This document shows, piece by piece, positions 48,741 through 56,836 of a DNA stretch of 64,000 bases. This stretch comes from Phytohabitans suffuscus (lineage in GTDB: Bacteria; Actinomycetota; Actinomycetes; Mycobacteriales; Micromonosporaceae), in the NCBI RefSeq assembly GCF_011764565.1, contig NZ_AP022871.1, positions 5,332,320 to 5,396,319 on the forward strand. Direction: 5' to 3'. Below the pieces are notes generated by a model. It made no database searches. It saw nothing but the letters and a program-made list of their open reading frames with translations, and was not told the DNA's origin. A program made the position numbers and the translations under genes. Numbering within the stretch: position 1 is the first letter of the stretch; every line of letters begins with the position of its first letter.

Positions 48741-49667
48741 ATGGAGAGGTGGCGGGGGTATGACGCGGTGCCGAGCGGGTTTGGTCGGTCGGTGGTCACC
48801 ATCGGGGTGTTCGACGGTGTCCACAGGGGACACCAGGCGACCATCGGTCACGCGGTGAAGCGGGCCCGCGAGGCCGGGCTCCAGTCGGTGGTGGTGACCT
48901 TCGACCCGCACCCTTCCGAGGTGGTCCGTCCGGGCACCCACCCCGCCGTGCTCACCGAGCCGCGGCGCAAGGCCGAGCTGATCGCCGAGCTGGGCGTCGA
49001 CGTGCTCTGCGTGGTGCCGTTCACGCTGGACTTCTCCCGGCTCTCGCCGGAGGCGTTCGTGCACGACGTGCTGGTCGAGCACCTGCACGCCGCCGCGGTC
49101 GTGGTCGGCGACAACTTCCGCTTCGGCCACAAGGCGGCCGGCGACGGTGCGCTGCTGCGCGAGCTGGGCCGCCGGTGGGGGTTCGCGGTCGAAGACTCGC
49201 CGCTGGTGTCGAGCGCCGGCACGGTGTTCTCCTCGACGTACATCCGGGCCTGCGTGGCCGCCGGCGACGTGTCCGCGGCGGCCGACGCGCTCGGCCGGTC
49301 GCACCGGCTGGAGGGCGTGATCGTCCGGGGCGACCAGCGCGGCCACGAGCTGGGCTTCCCCACGGCCAACTTCCTCACCGGCACCCACACTGCGGTGCCG
49401 GCCGACGGCGTGTACGCCGGTTGGGTGATCCGGGCTGGCCAGCGCCTGCCGGCCGCGGCGTCGGTGGGCACCAACCCCACCTTCTCGGGTGAGGACCGGC
49501 GGGTCGAGGCGCACATCCTGGACTTCGACGGCGACCTCTACGGCGAGCGCCTCGGCCTGGAGTTCGTCGCCAACCTGCGCGGCCAGGTCAAGTACGACGG
49601 GATCGAGCCCCTGATCGCCCAGATCAAGGAGGACGTGGTGCAGACCCGGGCACTGCTGAACAAGTAG
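48741..49667 (+). CDS. ribF: Bifunctional riboflavin kinase/FMN adenylyltransferase
   Basis: Makes FMN and FAD from riboflavin, 308 residues. The N-terminal adenylyltransferase has VVTIGVFDGVHRGHQATI (nucleotide-binding HxGH-like), VVVTFDPHPSEVV and VVVGDNFRFGHKAAGD. The C-terminal kinase has ELGFPTANFLTG (PTAN) and ASVGTNPTFSGEDRRVEAHILDF. ATG 48741 (MERWRGYDAVPSGFGRS) matches the normal start. An in-frame GTG at 48531 would add 70 residues built from the tandem repeats and is unlikely. Its message must start within or after the repeats. Confidence 0.92.
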   Translation: MERWRGYDAVPSGFGRSVVTIGVFDGVHRGHQATIGHAVKRAREAGLQSVVVTFDPHPSEVVRPGTHPAVLTEPRRKAELIAELGVDVLCVVPFTLDFSRLSPEAFVHDVLVEHLHAAAVVVGDNFRFGHKAAGDGALLRELGRRWGFAVEDSPLVSSAGTVFSSTYIRACVAAGDVSAAADALGRSHRLEGVIVRGDQRGHELGFPTANFLTGTHTAVPADGVYAGWVIRAGQRLPAAASVGTNPTFSGEDRRVEAHILDFDGDLYGERLGLEFVANLRGQVKYDGIEPLIAQIKEDVVQTRALLNK

Positions 49668-49778
49668 CGTCTCACGTGCTGGTAGGGTTACCAGGACGTC
49701 TTGTTACGACGTGCTTTCCGCGTGCCTGCACGACGCCGCGGGCCCGGACTAGGACAAGCCCACAGAAACAGGGAGAAA

Positions 49779-50047
49779 ATGGCGCTCGACCAGCAAGCCA
49801 AAGCCAAGATCAGGGAAGAGTACGCGACTGTCGAGGGAGACACTGGTTCCCCGAGGTGCAGGTCGCGGTGCTCACCAAGCGGATCGCCGACCTCACCGAG
49901 CACCTCAAGGTGCACAAGCACGACCACCACAGCCGTCGTGGTCTGCTGCTCCTGGTGGGTCGCCGCCGCCGCCTCCTGAACTACATGGCCAAGAAGGACA
50001 TCAGCCGCTACCGGTCGATCATCGAACGGCTCGGCCTGCGGCGGTAG
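49779..50047 (+). CDS. rpsO: 30S ribosomal protein S15 (one-base break)
   Basis: Primary 16S rRNA-binding protein. ATG 49779 follows AGGGAGAAA. The N-terminus MALDQQAKAKIREEYATVEG and the C-terminal part RIADLTEHLKVHKHDHHSRRG, LLLLVGRRRRLLNYMAKKDI are S15. The frame breaks in CCCC at 49849-49852; one added C gives DTGSPEVQVAVLTKR and an 89-residue protein, exactly the family length. S15 is single-copy and nearly always needed, so this is the best evidence that such breaks in the window are sequencing errors. Confidence 0.92.
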
Positions 50048-50054
50048 TGACGGC

Positions 50055-50082
50055 GGGGGAGCGACGAGAGAGTCGCTCCCCC
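50055..50082 (+). terminator. Hairpin between rpsO and pnp
   Basis: GGGGGAGCGAC and GTCGCTCCCCC form a perfect 11-bp stem with a GAGAGA loop, 8 bp after rpsO. In other bacteria this spacer holds the rpsO terminator and an RNase III site controlling pnp; either role fits. Confidence 0.7.
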
Positions 50083-50246
50083 AACCCATATCGAGGGGTC
50101 CGGGAGCAGATCGGCGCACCGGTCCTCGGTAGTGGCCCCCGGGGCTCCGCACCATCGGCCCCCCGGGCGCTTCGATCGAAGACCGGCCCGTCTGAGCAGC
50201 TCCCGAGGTTGTGGCCCCACGACCTGAAGAGGAGTGCATCCAGAAC

Positions 50247-52607
50247 ATGACCGAGCACAACAGCCTCGGCAGCCAGCGCAGCACCGCGGTGATCGACAAC
50301 GGGTCCTTCGGCACCCGTGAGATCACCTTCTCCACCGGCCGCCTCGCCAAGCAGGCCGCCGGTTCGGTGATCGCCCAGCTCGGCGACACCGTCGTCCTGT
50401 CCGCGACCACGGCCAGCAAGCAGCCGAAGGAGCAGTTCGACTTCTTCCCGCTGACCGTCGACGTCGAGGAGCGGATGTACGCGGCGGGGCGCATCCCCGG
50501 CTCGTTCTTCCGCCGCGAGGGGCGCCCGAGCGAAGACGCGATCCTCACCTGCCGCCTGATCGACCGGCCGCTGCGCCCCAGCTTCGTCAAGGGCCTGCGC
50601 AACGAGGTCCAGGTCGTCGAGACCATCCTGGCGCTCGACCCGGCCCACCCGTACGACGTGGTGGCGATCAACGCCGCGTCGCTCTCCACCAAGCTCTCCG
50701 GCCTGCCGTTCTCCGGCCCGATCGGTGCCACGCGGATGGCGCACGTCGACGGCCAGTGGGTGGCGTTCCCGACCTACGAGGAGCTGGCCCGCGCCACGTT
50801 CGACATGGTGGTCGCCGGGCGGGCCCTGCCCGACGGCGATGTCGCGATCATGATGGTCGAGGCCGAGGCCACCGAGCACACCGTGGCCCTCGTCGCCGGC
50901 GGCGCCACCGCGCCGACCGAGGAGATCGTGGCGGGTGGCCTGGAGGCGTCCAAGCCGGCGATCCGCGAGCTGTGCCGCGCGCAGAATGTGATCGCCGAGG
51001 TCGCCGCCAAGCCGGTCGCCGAGTTCCCGGTCTTCCTCGACTACCAGGACGACGCGTTCGACGCGGTCGCCACCGCCGTCCGCGGCGAGGTCACCGAGGC
51101 GCTCAAGATCGCCGGCAAGGCCGAGCGCGAGGAGGCGCTCGACCGGATCAAGGACAAGGCGATCGAGGTCGTCGCGCCGCAGTTCGAGGGGCGCGAGAAG
51201 GAGATCTCCCCGGCCTTCCGCTCGCTGGTCAAGTCCGAGGTGCGCAGCCGCGTCCTCCGCGACCAGGTGCGCATCGACGCCCGTGGCCCGCGCGACATCC
51301 GGCCGCTGACCGCCGAGACCCAGGTGCTGCCGCGGGTGCACGGCTCGGCGCTGTTCGAGCGGGGCGAGACGCAGATCCTCGGCGTCACCACGCTCAACAT
51401 GCTCCGGATGGAGCAGCAGCTCGACACGCTGTCGCCGGAGAAGCACAAGCGCTACATGCACAACTACAACTTCCCGCCGTACTCGACGGGTGAGACCGGC
51501 CGCGTCGGCGCCCCCAAGCGCCGCGAGATCGGCCACGGCGCGCTGGCCGAGCGGGCACTGATCCCGGTGCTGCCCAGCCGCGAGGAGTTCCCGTACGCGA
51601 TCCGCCAGGTCTCCGAGGCGCTCGGCTCCAACGGCTCGACCTCGATGGGCTCGGTCTGCGCCTCGACGATGTCGCTGCTGTCCGCCGGTGTGCCGCTGAA
51701 GGCGCCGGTCGCGGGCATCGCGATGGGCCTGATCTCCGACGAGGTCGAGGGCAAGACGCAGTACGTCAGCCTCACCGACATCCTCGGCGCCGAAGACGCG
51801 TACGGCGACATGGACTTCAAGGTCGCCGGCACGCGGGAGTTCGTGACCGCGCTCCAGCTCGACACCAAGCTCGACGGCATCCCGTCCGACGTGCTGGCCG
51901 CCGCGCTGCAGCAGGCCCACGACGCGCGGCAGACGATCCTCGACGTGATGCAGGAGGCCATCGAGGCGCCGGCCACGATGTCCGAGTACGCGCCGCGGGT
52001 CACCACCGTCAAGATCCCGGTCGACAAGATCGGCATGGTGATCGGGCCGAAGGGCCAGACGATCAACGCGATCCAGGACGAGACCGGCGCCGAGATCTCC
52101 ATCGAGGACGACGGCACGATCTACGTCGGCGCGACCAACGGCCCCTCGGCCGAGGCCGCCGTCGAGCGGATCAACGCGATCGCCAACCCGACGCTGCCGA
52201 AGGTGGGCGACAAGTTCCTCGGCACGGTGGTGAAGACGGCCGCGTTCGGCGCGTTCATCTCGCTGCTGCCCGGCCGCGACGGCCTGCTGCACATCTCCAA
52301 GGTGGGCAACGGCAAGCGGGTCGAGAAGGTCGAGGACTTCCTCAACGTCGGCGACAAGGTCGAGGTGCAGATCGCCGACATCGACCAGCGCGGCAAGATC
52401 TACCTGGACAAGGTGCGCGCCGAGGGCGAGGAGGAGGCTCCGGCCGAGGCCGCCGGTGGCGACCGCCCGCCGGCCCGCGACCGGGGTGACCGCGGTCCGC
52501 GCGACCGCGCCGACCGTGACGGTGGCGACCGCGGCCCGAGCCGCGGCGAGCGCGAGGGTGAGGCCGACGGCGAGGGCGGCCCGCGCCGACGCCGGCACCG
52601 CCGCTGA
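50247..52607 (+). CDS. pnp: Polyribonucleotide nucleotidyltransferase (PNPase)
   Basis: 3'-5' phosphorolytic exoribonuclease of 786 residues. Domains in order: first RNase PH core (FGTREITFSTGRLAKQAAGS ... FFRREGRPSEDAILTCRLIDRPLRP), helical linker, second RNase PH core (IDARGPRDIRPLTAETQVLPRVHGSALFERGETQILGV, GSVCASTMSLLSAGVPLKAPVAGIAMG), KH (about 590-650, KIGMVIGPKGQTINAIQDETG) and S1 (about 655-730, FLGTVVKTAAFGAFISLLPGRDGLLHIS). The Arg/Asp/Gly-rich C-terminal tail (DRGDRGPRDRADRDGGDRG) is usual in this group. ATG 50247 is the only sensible start. Confidence 0.95.
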   Translation: MTEHNSLGSQRSTAVIDNGSFGTREITFSTGRLAKQAAGSVIAQLGDTVVLSATTASKQPKEQFDFFPLTVDVEERMYAAGRIPGSFFRREGRPSEDAILTCRLIDRPLRPSFVKGLRNEVQVVETILALDPAHPYDVVAINAASLSTKLSGLPFSGPIGATRMAHVDGQWVAFPTYEELARATFDMVVAGRALPDGDVAIMMVEAEATEHTVALVAGGATAPTEEIVAGGLEASKPAIRELCRAQNVIAEVAAKPVAEFPVFLDYQDDAFDAVATAVRGEVTEALKIAGKAEREEALDRIKDKAIEVVAPQFEGREKEISPAFRSLVKSEVRSRVLRDQVRIDARGPRDIRPLTAETQVLPRVHGSALFERGETQILGVTTLNMLRMEQQLDTLSPEKHKRYMHNYNFPPYSTGETGRVGAPKRREIGHGALAERALIPVLPSREEFPYAIRQVSEALGSNGSTSMGSVCASTMSLLSAGVPLKAPVAGIAMGLISDEVEGKTQYVSLTDILGAEDAYGDMDFKVAGTREFVTALQLDTKLDGIPSDVLAAALQQAHDARQTILDVMQEAIEAPATMSEYAPRVTTVKIPVDKIGMVIGPKGQTINAIQDETGAEISIEDDGTIYVGATNGPSAEAAVERINAIANPTLPKVGDKFLGTVVKTAAFGAFISLLPGRDGLLHISKVGNGKRVEKVEDFLNVGDKVEVQIADIDQRGKIYLDKVRAEGEEEAPAEAAGGDRPPARDRGDRGPRDRADRDGGDRGPSRGEREGEADGEGGPRRRRHRR

Positions 52608-53862
52608 TGGCGCTGGACAACAGAGACGGGGCAGTACGGTACGTCGTACCGTGCTGCCCTCGGGCCTTAGGGTGCTGACCGAGGCGATCCCGTCGATGCG
52701 GAGCGTCTCGTTCGGCGTGTGGGTGGGCATCGGCTCCCGCGACGAGACCCCCGAGCTGTCCGGTGTCTCGCACTTCCTGGAGCACCTGCTCTTCAAGGGC
52801 ACCGAGCGGCGCACCGCGCTCGACATCTCGGCCCAGATCGAGGCGGTGGGCGGCGAGACCAACGCGTTCACCACCAAGGAGTACACCTGCTACTACGCGC
52901 GGGTCCTCGACGAGGACCTGCCGCTGGCCATCGACGTGATGTGCGACCTGGTCTCCCACTCGGTGCTCGACGCCGCCGACGTGGAGACCGAGCGCGGCGT
53001 GATCCTCGAAGAGATCGCCATGCACGACGACGAGCCCGGCGACGAGGTGCACGACGTCTTCTCCGAGGTCGTGTACGGCACGCACCCGCTGGGCCGGCTC
53101 ATCTCCGGCACCGAGGAGACGATCGCGCCGATGCCCCGGGCGCAGATCGAGGGCTTCTACCGCGACCGCTACCTGGCACCGTCCATTGTGGTCGCGGCGG
53201 CCGGCAACCTCGACCACGACGTCGTGGTCGAGCTCGTGCGGAGCAACCTCGACCTGGCCGGCGGGGGCCCGCCGGCGCCGCTGCGCCCCAGGGACGCGGT
53301 GCCGACCCGGGGACCCGACACCGCAGTTCGCGTGAAGGACACCGAGCAGGCGCACATCGTGCTCGGCTGCCCCGGCATCGGGCGGCTCGACGATCGGCGG
53401 TTCGCGCTCGGCGTGCTCAACAACGTGCTCGGCGGCGGCATGTCCAGCCGGCTCTTCCAGGAGATCCGGGAAAAGCGCGGCCTGGCGTACTCGGTCTACT
53501 CCTACTCCAGCCAGTACGCCGACACGGGCCTGTTCGCGGTCTACGCCGGCTGCGCGCCGGGCAAGGTCGACGAGGTGCTGGAGCTGACCCGCGCCGAGCT
53601 GGCGGCGGTGGCGGCCAAGGGCTTCACCGACGTGGAGCTGGCCCGGGGCAAGGGCATGTCCAAGGGCTCGTACGTGCTGGGCCTGGAAGACACCGGCTCG
53701 CGGATGAGCCGGCTGGCCAAGGGCGAGCTGCTGTACGGCAGCGTGCTCTCCGTCGAGGAGCTGCTGGCCCGGGTCGACGCCGTGACGCTCGACCAGGTGA
53801 ACGCCCTGGCCACCGATCTGCTGACCCGCCCCACCTCACTGGCGGTGATTGGCCCGGTATAG
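52607..53862 (+). CDS. M16-family zinc peptidase (PepR/processing-protease type) (one-base break)
   Basis: Insulinase-fold peptidase, 418 residues after repair. The inverted zinc motif is SHFLEHLLFKGT (HxxEH) with the distal Glu in DVETERGVILEEIAMHDD. The R/Y region is FQEIREKRGLAYSVYSY. The start is best explained by ATG 52607, which overlaps the pnp stop (TGATG); its frame reads MALDNRDG and then needs one added G in GGGG (52628-52631) to continue GSTVRRTVLPSGLRVLTE. Without repair, GTG within VLPSGLRV would be the first usable start. Linkage pnp-M16 peptidase-dapB is conserved in actinobacteria. Confidence 0.87.
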
Positions 53863-53944
53863 GGGCATTTGCCCTGCCCCTGATCGTGGTCTATCCATCA
53901 GGGACCTTGAGCCCCGTCGTACGCGGGCGGCACGATGATGGGCC

Positions 53945-54856
53945 ATGAGCGTCGGGTCCCTCCCCGAGCCTCCCGCACCACCGCCGGAGCCGGCCGACTT
54001 CGAGGCGTTCTGGCGGGCCACGCGCGAGGAGCTGACCAAACCGCCGCTGTCCTGGCGGATCCACCAGCGGTACGACGACGCCCGACTGGGCCGGCGGGTC
54101 GAAGAGCTGACCTTCGACTCGTCCACCGGTGAGCGGGCGTTCGCCTGGGTCACCTACCCGCGCGGCGCCAAGGTGGCGCGCGGCATGGTGGTGAGCCACG
54201 GCTACCAGGGCCGCCCCGACGGCCCGGACGAGTACGCGCCGGCACCCGAGGCCGCGAAGATCTTCCCGTGCGCGCCAGGGCTGCCGCGGAGCCTGTCGAC
54301 CACGATCCCGCCGGTGGCCAGGGAACACGTGCTGCACGGCATCGGCGCGCGCGACACGTACGTCCACCGCTTCTGCGCCGCCGACATCTGGCGGTCGGCG
54401 TCGGTGCTGCTGGAGCGGTTTCCCGGCATCGCGCGGCTGGACTACCACGGCGGCAGCTTCGGTGGTGGCATCGGCGCGCTCGCCCTGCCCTGGGACGACC
54501 GCTTCCACCGCGCGCACCTCTCCCTGCCCAGCTTCGGCCACCACCCGTTGCGGCTGCGCCAGCCGTGCACCGGCAGCGGCGAGGCGGTACGCCGCCTGGC
54601 GGCCCGCGAGCCGGCCGTGCGCGACGTGCTCGGCTACTTCGACGCCGCGACCGCCGCGACCCGCATCCGGATCCCCGCGTTCGTCTCCGTGGCGCGGCGC
54701 GACCCGGCGGTGCCCCCGATCGGACAGTTCGCCGTATACCACGCGCTCGCCGGCCCCAAACAGCTCTACCTGCTCAGCGCCGGCCACATGCCGTACCCGG
54801 CCGAGGCGACCGAACGCGCGGCACGCGACCGTGAGCTGGCCGCCTTCTTCGCGTGA
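53945..54856 (+). CDS. Acetylxylan esterase/cephalosporin-C deacetylase-like hydrolase (AXE1)
   Basis: Alpha/beta hydrolase of 303 residues, apparently cytoplasmic as no signal peptide is seen. The AXE1 pattern is present: FEAFWRATREEL near the N-terminus, AWVTYPRGAKVARGMVVSHGYQGRPDG (oxyanion region), VHRFCAADIWRSASVLLE, the nucleophile Ser in YHGGSFGGGIGALAL (about residue 171), the acid in VARRDPAVPP and the His in SAGHMPYP. These enzymes remove acetyl groups from sugars or small esters. It sits alone between the M16 peptidase and dapB; no link to lysine synthesis is evident. Confidence 0.8.
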   Translation: MSVGSLPEPPAPPPEPADFEAFWRATREELTKPPLSWRIHQRYDDARLGRRVEELTFDSSTGERAFAWVTYPRGAKVARGMVVSHGYQGRPDGPDEYAPAPEAAKIFPCAPGLPRSLSTTIPPVAREHVLHGIGARDTYVHRFCAADIWRSASVLLERFPGIARLDYHGGSFGGGIGALALPWDDRFHRAHLSLPSFGHHPLRLRQPCTGSGEAVRRLAAREPAVRDVLGYFDAATAATRIRIPAFVSVARRDPAVPPIGQFAVYHALAGPKQLYLLSAGHMPYPAEATERAARDRELAAFFA

Positions 54857-54886
54857 GGCGGACCTTCGTGGGTTAAGTTCTTCCCC

Positions 54887-55648
54887 GTGACGCAAGCGCG
54901 CGAACCCATCCGTGTCGGAGTGCTCGGCGCCCGCGGGCGCATGGGCGTGGAGGTCTGCAAGGCCGTCGACGCCACCGACGACCTCGAGCTGGTCGCGATG
55001 ATCGACCAGGGCGACTGGCTGTTCAACGCCTCCGACGCCGGCGCCGAGGTGGTCGTCGACTTCACCAACCCCGACGTGGTCATGGACCACCTGCACTGGT
55101 GCATCGACCAGGGCATCAACTGCGTGGTGGGCACGAGCGGCTTCACCGAGCAGCGCCTGGAGCGGGTGCGCGCCTGGCTCCAGCACAAGCCCGAGGTCGG
55201 CGTGGTCGTCGCGCCCAACTTCGGCGTCGGCGCGGTGCTGATGATGGAGTTCGCCGCACGGGCCGCCCGCTACTTCGACTCCGTCGAGATCATCGAGCAG
55301 CACCACCCCGCCAAGGTGGACGCGCCCAGCGGCACCGCCACCCACACGGCCCGCGTGGTAGCCGAGGCCCGCGCCGCCGCCGGCCTGGCCGCCATGCCCG
55401 ACGCCACCAAGGACGAGATCCCCGGCGCCCGCGGCGCCGACCTCGACGGCGTCCGCGTCCACTCGGTGCGCGCCGCCGGCCTGGTCGCCCACCAGGAGGT
55501 CCTCTTCGGCACGGCCGGCGAGACGCTGACCATCCGCCACGACTCCTACGACCGCGCCTCCTTCATGCCCGGCGTCCTGCTCGCCATCCGCCAGGTCCTG
55601 ACCCGCCCCGGCCTCACCGTGGGCCTGGCCCCGCTGCTCGACGGCTGA
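54887..55648 (+). CDS. dapB: 4-hydroxy-tetrahydrodipicolinate reductase
   Basis: Reduces the dihydrodipicolinate precursor in lysine and meso-diaminopimelate synthesis, 253 residues. The NAD(P)-binding loop is VGVLGARGRMGVEVCKAVD, followed by VVDFTNPDVVMDHLHWCI, VVGTSGFTEQRL and VVVAPNFGVGAVLMMEFAARAA. The catalytic His/Lys are in EIIEQHHPAKVDAPSGTA, and the C-terminal substrate loop is VRAAGLVAHQEVLFGTAGETLTIRHDS. GTG 54887. It ends the conserved pnp-M16-dapB block; repeat island B begins 16 bp later. Confidence 0.93.
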   Translation: MTQAREPIRVGVLGARGRMGVEVCKAVDATDDLELVAMIDQGDWLFNASDAGAEVVVDFTNPDVVMDHLHWCIDQGINCVVGTSGFTEQRLERVRAWLQHKPEVGVVVAPNFGVGAVLMMEFAARAARYFDSVEIIEQHHPAKVDAPSGTATHTARVVAEARAAAGLAAMPDATKDEIPGARGADLDGVRVHSVRAAGLVAHQEVLFGTAGETLTIRHDSYDRASFMPGVLLAIRQVLTRPGLTVGLAPLLDG

Positions 55649-55664
55649 GCCCCCAATTCCTTGA

Positions 55665-55720
55665 GCTACCGCGACGTCCGCGGTGGTCCGGACCGTTGCT
55701 CCCGCGGCCTCACCCTCCGC
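55665..55720 (+). repeat. 56-bp gene-end repeat, copy 3
   Basis: Starts GCTACCGCGACG 16 bp after the dapB stop, in dapB orientation. It contains ACCGCG-ACGTC-CGCGGT (6-bp stem) and then GGTCCGGACC. It is the closest of the four copies to a consensus. Confidence 0.85.
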
Positions 55721-55867
55721 GACACCAGCCCCGGCCCATCGCGCCGCCGGGCGCTGGTCGCGCCGCCGGTTCGTCGCCCGCCGCAGGGCCCGGGGACCGG
55801 TTTCCCCGGCTGCGAACCGGACCGACGACGCCCCCGAAATGACCCGGTTTGCTCTTGTCGGCGGGCT

Positions 55868-55916
55868 GATCGTGGACGTGCGGTGCCCTCCGAGGGGCGG
55901 TTGAGGTCCACGACGA
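55868..55916. repeat. Nested hairpin repeat (type 2), variant in island B
   Basis: Outer arms CGTGGAC/GTCCACG (55871-55877 and 55906-55912) enclose GCCC...GGGC. Compared with the GATCGTGGTA/TACCACGATC copies, both arms changed together, keeping pairing. Confidence 0.65.
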
Positions 55917-56244
55917 CGTCGCCGTGGGTCGCACCGCGATTCCGGACCAACGCCGAGCGGACAAACGGGCAGAAACCAGTCCCGTCGGGGTCCAGGTGAG
56001 ACGCAGCCGGGCCTCCGGTGTGGCGCCGGCGGTCTGGGTCTCGTCGAGATCCCGACCTCGGCCGCGCCGGGTCGGCGGTTAGGGTCTGATTTGTCGCGAT
56101 TGGTCGGTGGATCGTGGACGGTGGTTGCCCCCTGTGGGGCGTCTGGCGCCTACAAAACGGTAGGAAGCGGTCAGCCCACAGTGACCTCGGCGCTTTCCGC
56201 TGGTTTGTCCGCTCGAAGTGGAGAGTGGGGATCGGGTTTCGGCG

Positions 56245-56292
56245 GATCGTGGTACGGATCCGCCCCTCTGGGGGCAGTTTCATACCACGATC
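56245..56292. repeat. Nested hairpin repeat (type 2), near-identical to island A copy
   Basis: GATCGTGGTA/TACCACGATC arms with inner GCCCC-TCTG-GGGGC. One mismatch in 48 bp to the island A copy 41.6 kb away, while the flanking sequence is clearly diverged. Confidence 0.8.
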
Positions 56293-56366
56293 TTTTGCCA
56301 GGAGCCGCGCGGGCGGGGGCAGAGGTGGCGGTGGCGCTGGATTCGCCTGGTTTGTTCTTCTGGCGG

Positions 56367-56418
56367 GTGATCGTGGACGTGGGCCGCCCCTGTAGGGGCA
56401 GTTGAGGTACACGATCAC
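56367..56418. repeat. Nested hairpin repeat (type 2), third form
   Basis: GTGATCGTG/CACGATCAC arms (9 bp) with inner GCCCC-TGTA-GGGGC. Same layout as the other type 2 hairpins with different bases in arms and loop. Confidence 0.7.
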
Positions 56419-56468
56419 GGCGGCCTCGGCGATCCAATGGGGACAGAGCGGAGATCCTGGTCGCGGGA

Positions 56469-56508
56469 GCGCTGAGCCTGGGTGCGTCGGTGCGCCCAGC
56501 TTCGGAGC
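56469..56508. repeat. Type 3 hairpin, degenerate copy
   Basis: GCGCTGAGCCTGGGTGC, loop GTCGGT, then GCGCCCAGCTTCGGAGC. The stem has two mismatches and three G-U-type pairs. It corresponds to the perfect hairpin at 14735-14774. Confidence 0.65.
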
Positions 56509-56729
56509 CTTCGGGTGAGCTACCGCGCCTCGGGTCTGGAGGGCCGGCTTGCGGGGAAAGCGATGCGGTGGCGCCGCGGGTGGGGTGGCTGTGCGCTCCC
56601 GGCGGAGGGCGCTTCCTGCTGGTTATCCGCTTGCTGCCCTGTCCGGGGATCGGTTCCGTGGCCGCGAGCCGCACCGGCGAAGGGGTGCGAGTGGTGTCGC
56701 CGCCGAAATCGCCCGGAGGGCTGGAAACA

Positions 56730-56785
56730 GCGGAGGGCGAGGCCGCGGGAGCAACGGTCTGGACCACCGCGGACATCGCGGTAGC
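56730..56785 (-). repeat. 56-bp gene-end repeat, copy 4 (inverted)
   Basis: Minus-strand copy with 3 mismatches to copy 3. On that strand it begins 51 bp after the stop of the glycosidase gene. Confidence 0.85.
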
Positions 56786-56836
56786 TCGGATCTTTTCGCC
56801 CTGGATCCTCTTTGGACCGTCGAGGCCGGAGCCTCG

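Larger units (their letters stand above)
55649..56836. other. Gene-free repeat island B between convergent genes
   Basis: I see no credible protein gene in this 1.19-kb stretch. It is bounded by inverted copies of the 56-bp repeat (55665-55720 and 56730-56785). Inside are four nested hairpins of type 2 (about 55868-55916, 56110-56135 partial, 56244-56293, 56367-56418), a type 3 hairpin (56469-56508) and segments shared with island A (AGGAAGCGGTC at 56162; CGCGGGTGGGGTGGCTGTG near 56577). It is larger than island A but keeps the shared modules in the same order. Confidence 0.75.

Noticed and set aside
48410..48844. Repeat-bearing protein on the minus strand over the 72-bp repeats
   Set aside because: Both strands are open only because the unit length is a multiple of three and lacks stops. 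It overlaps the ribF start and the NACHT N-terminus.
49849..49852. Programmed frameshift in rpsO and other broken genes
   Set aside because: No slippery heptamer or downstream structure is shared. Sites are random G/C runs in unrelated genes, always lacking one base, which fits read errors better.
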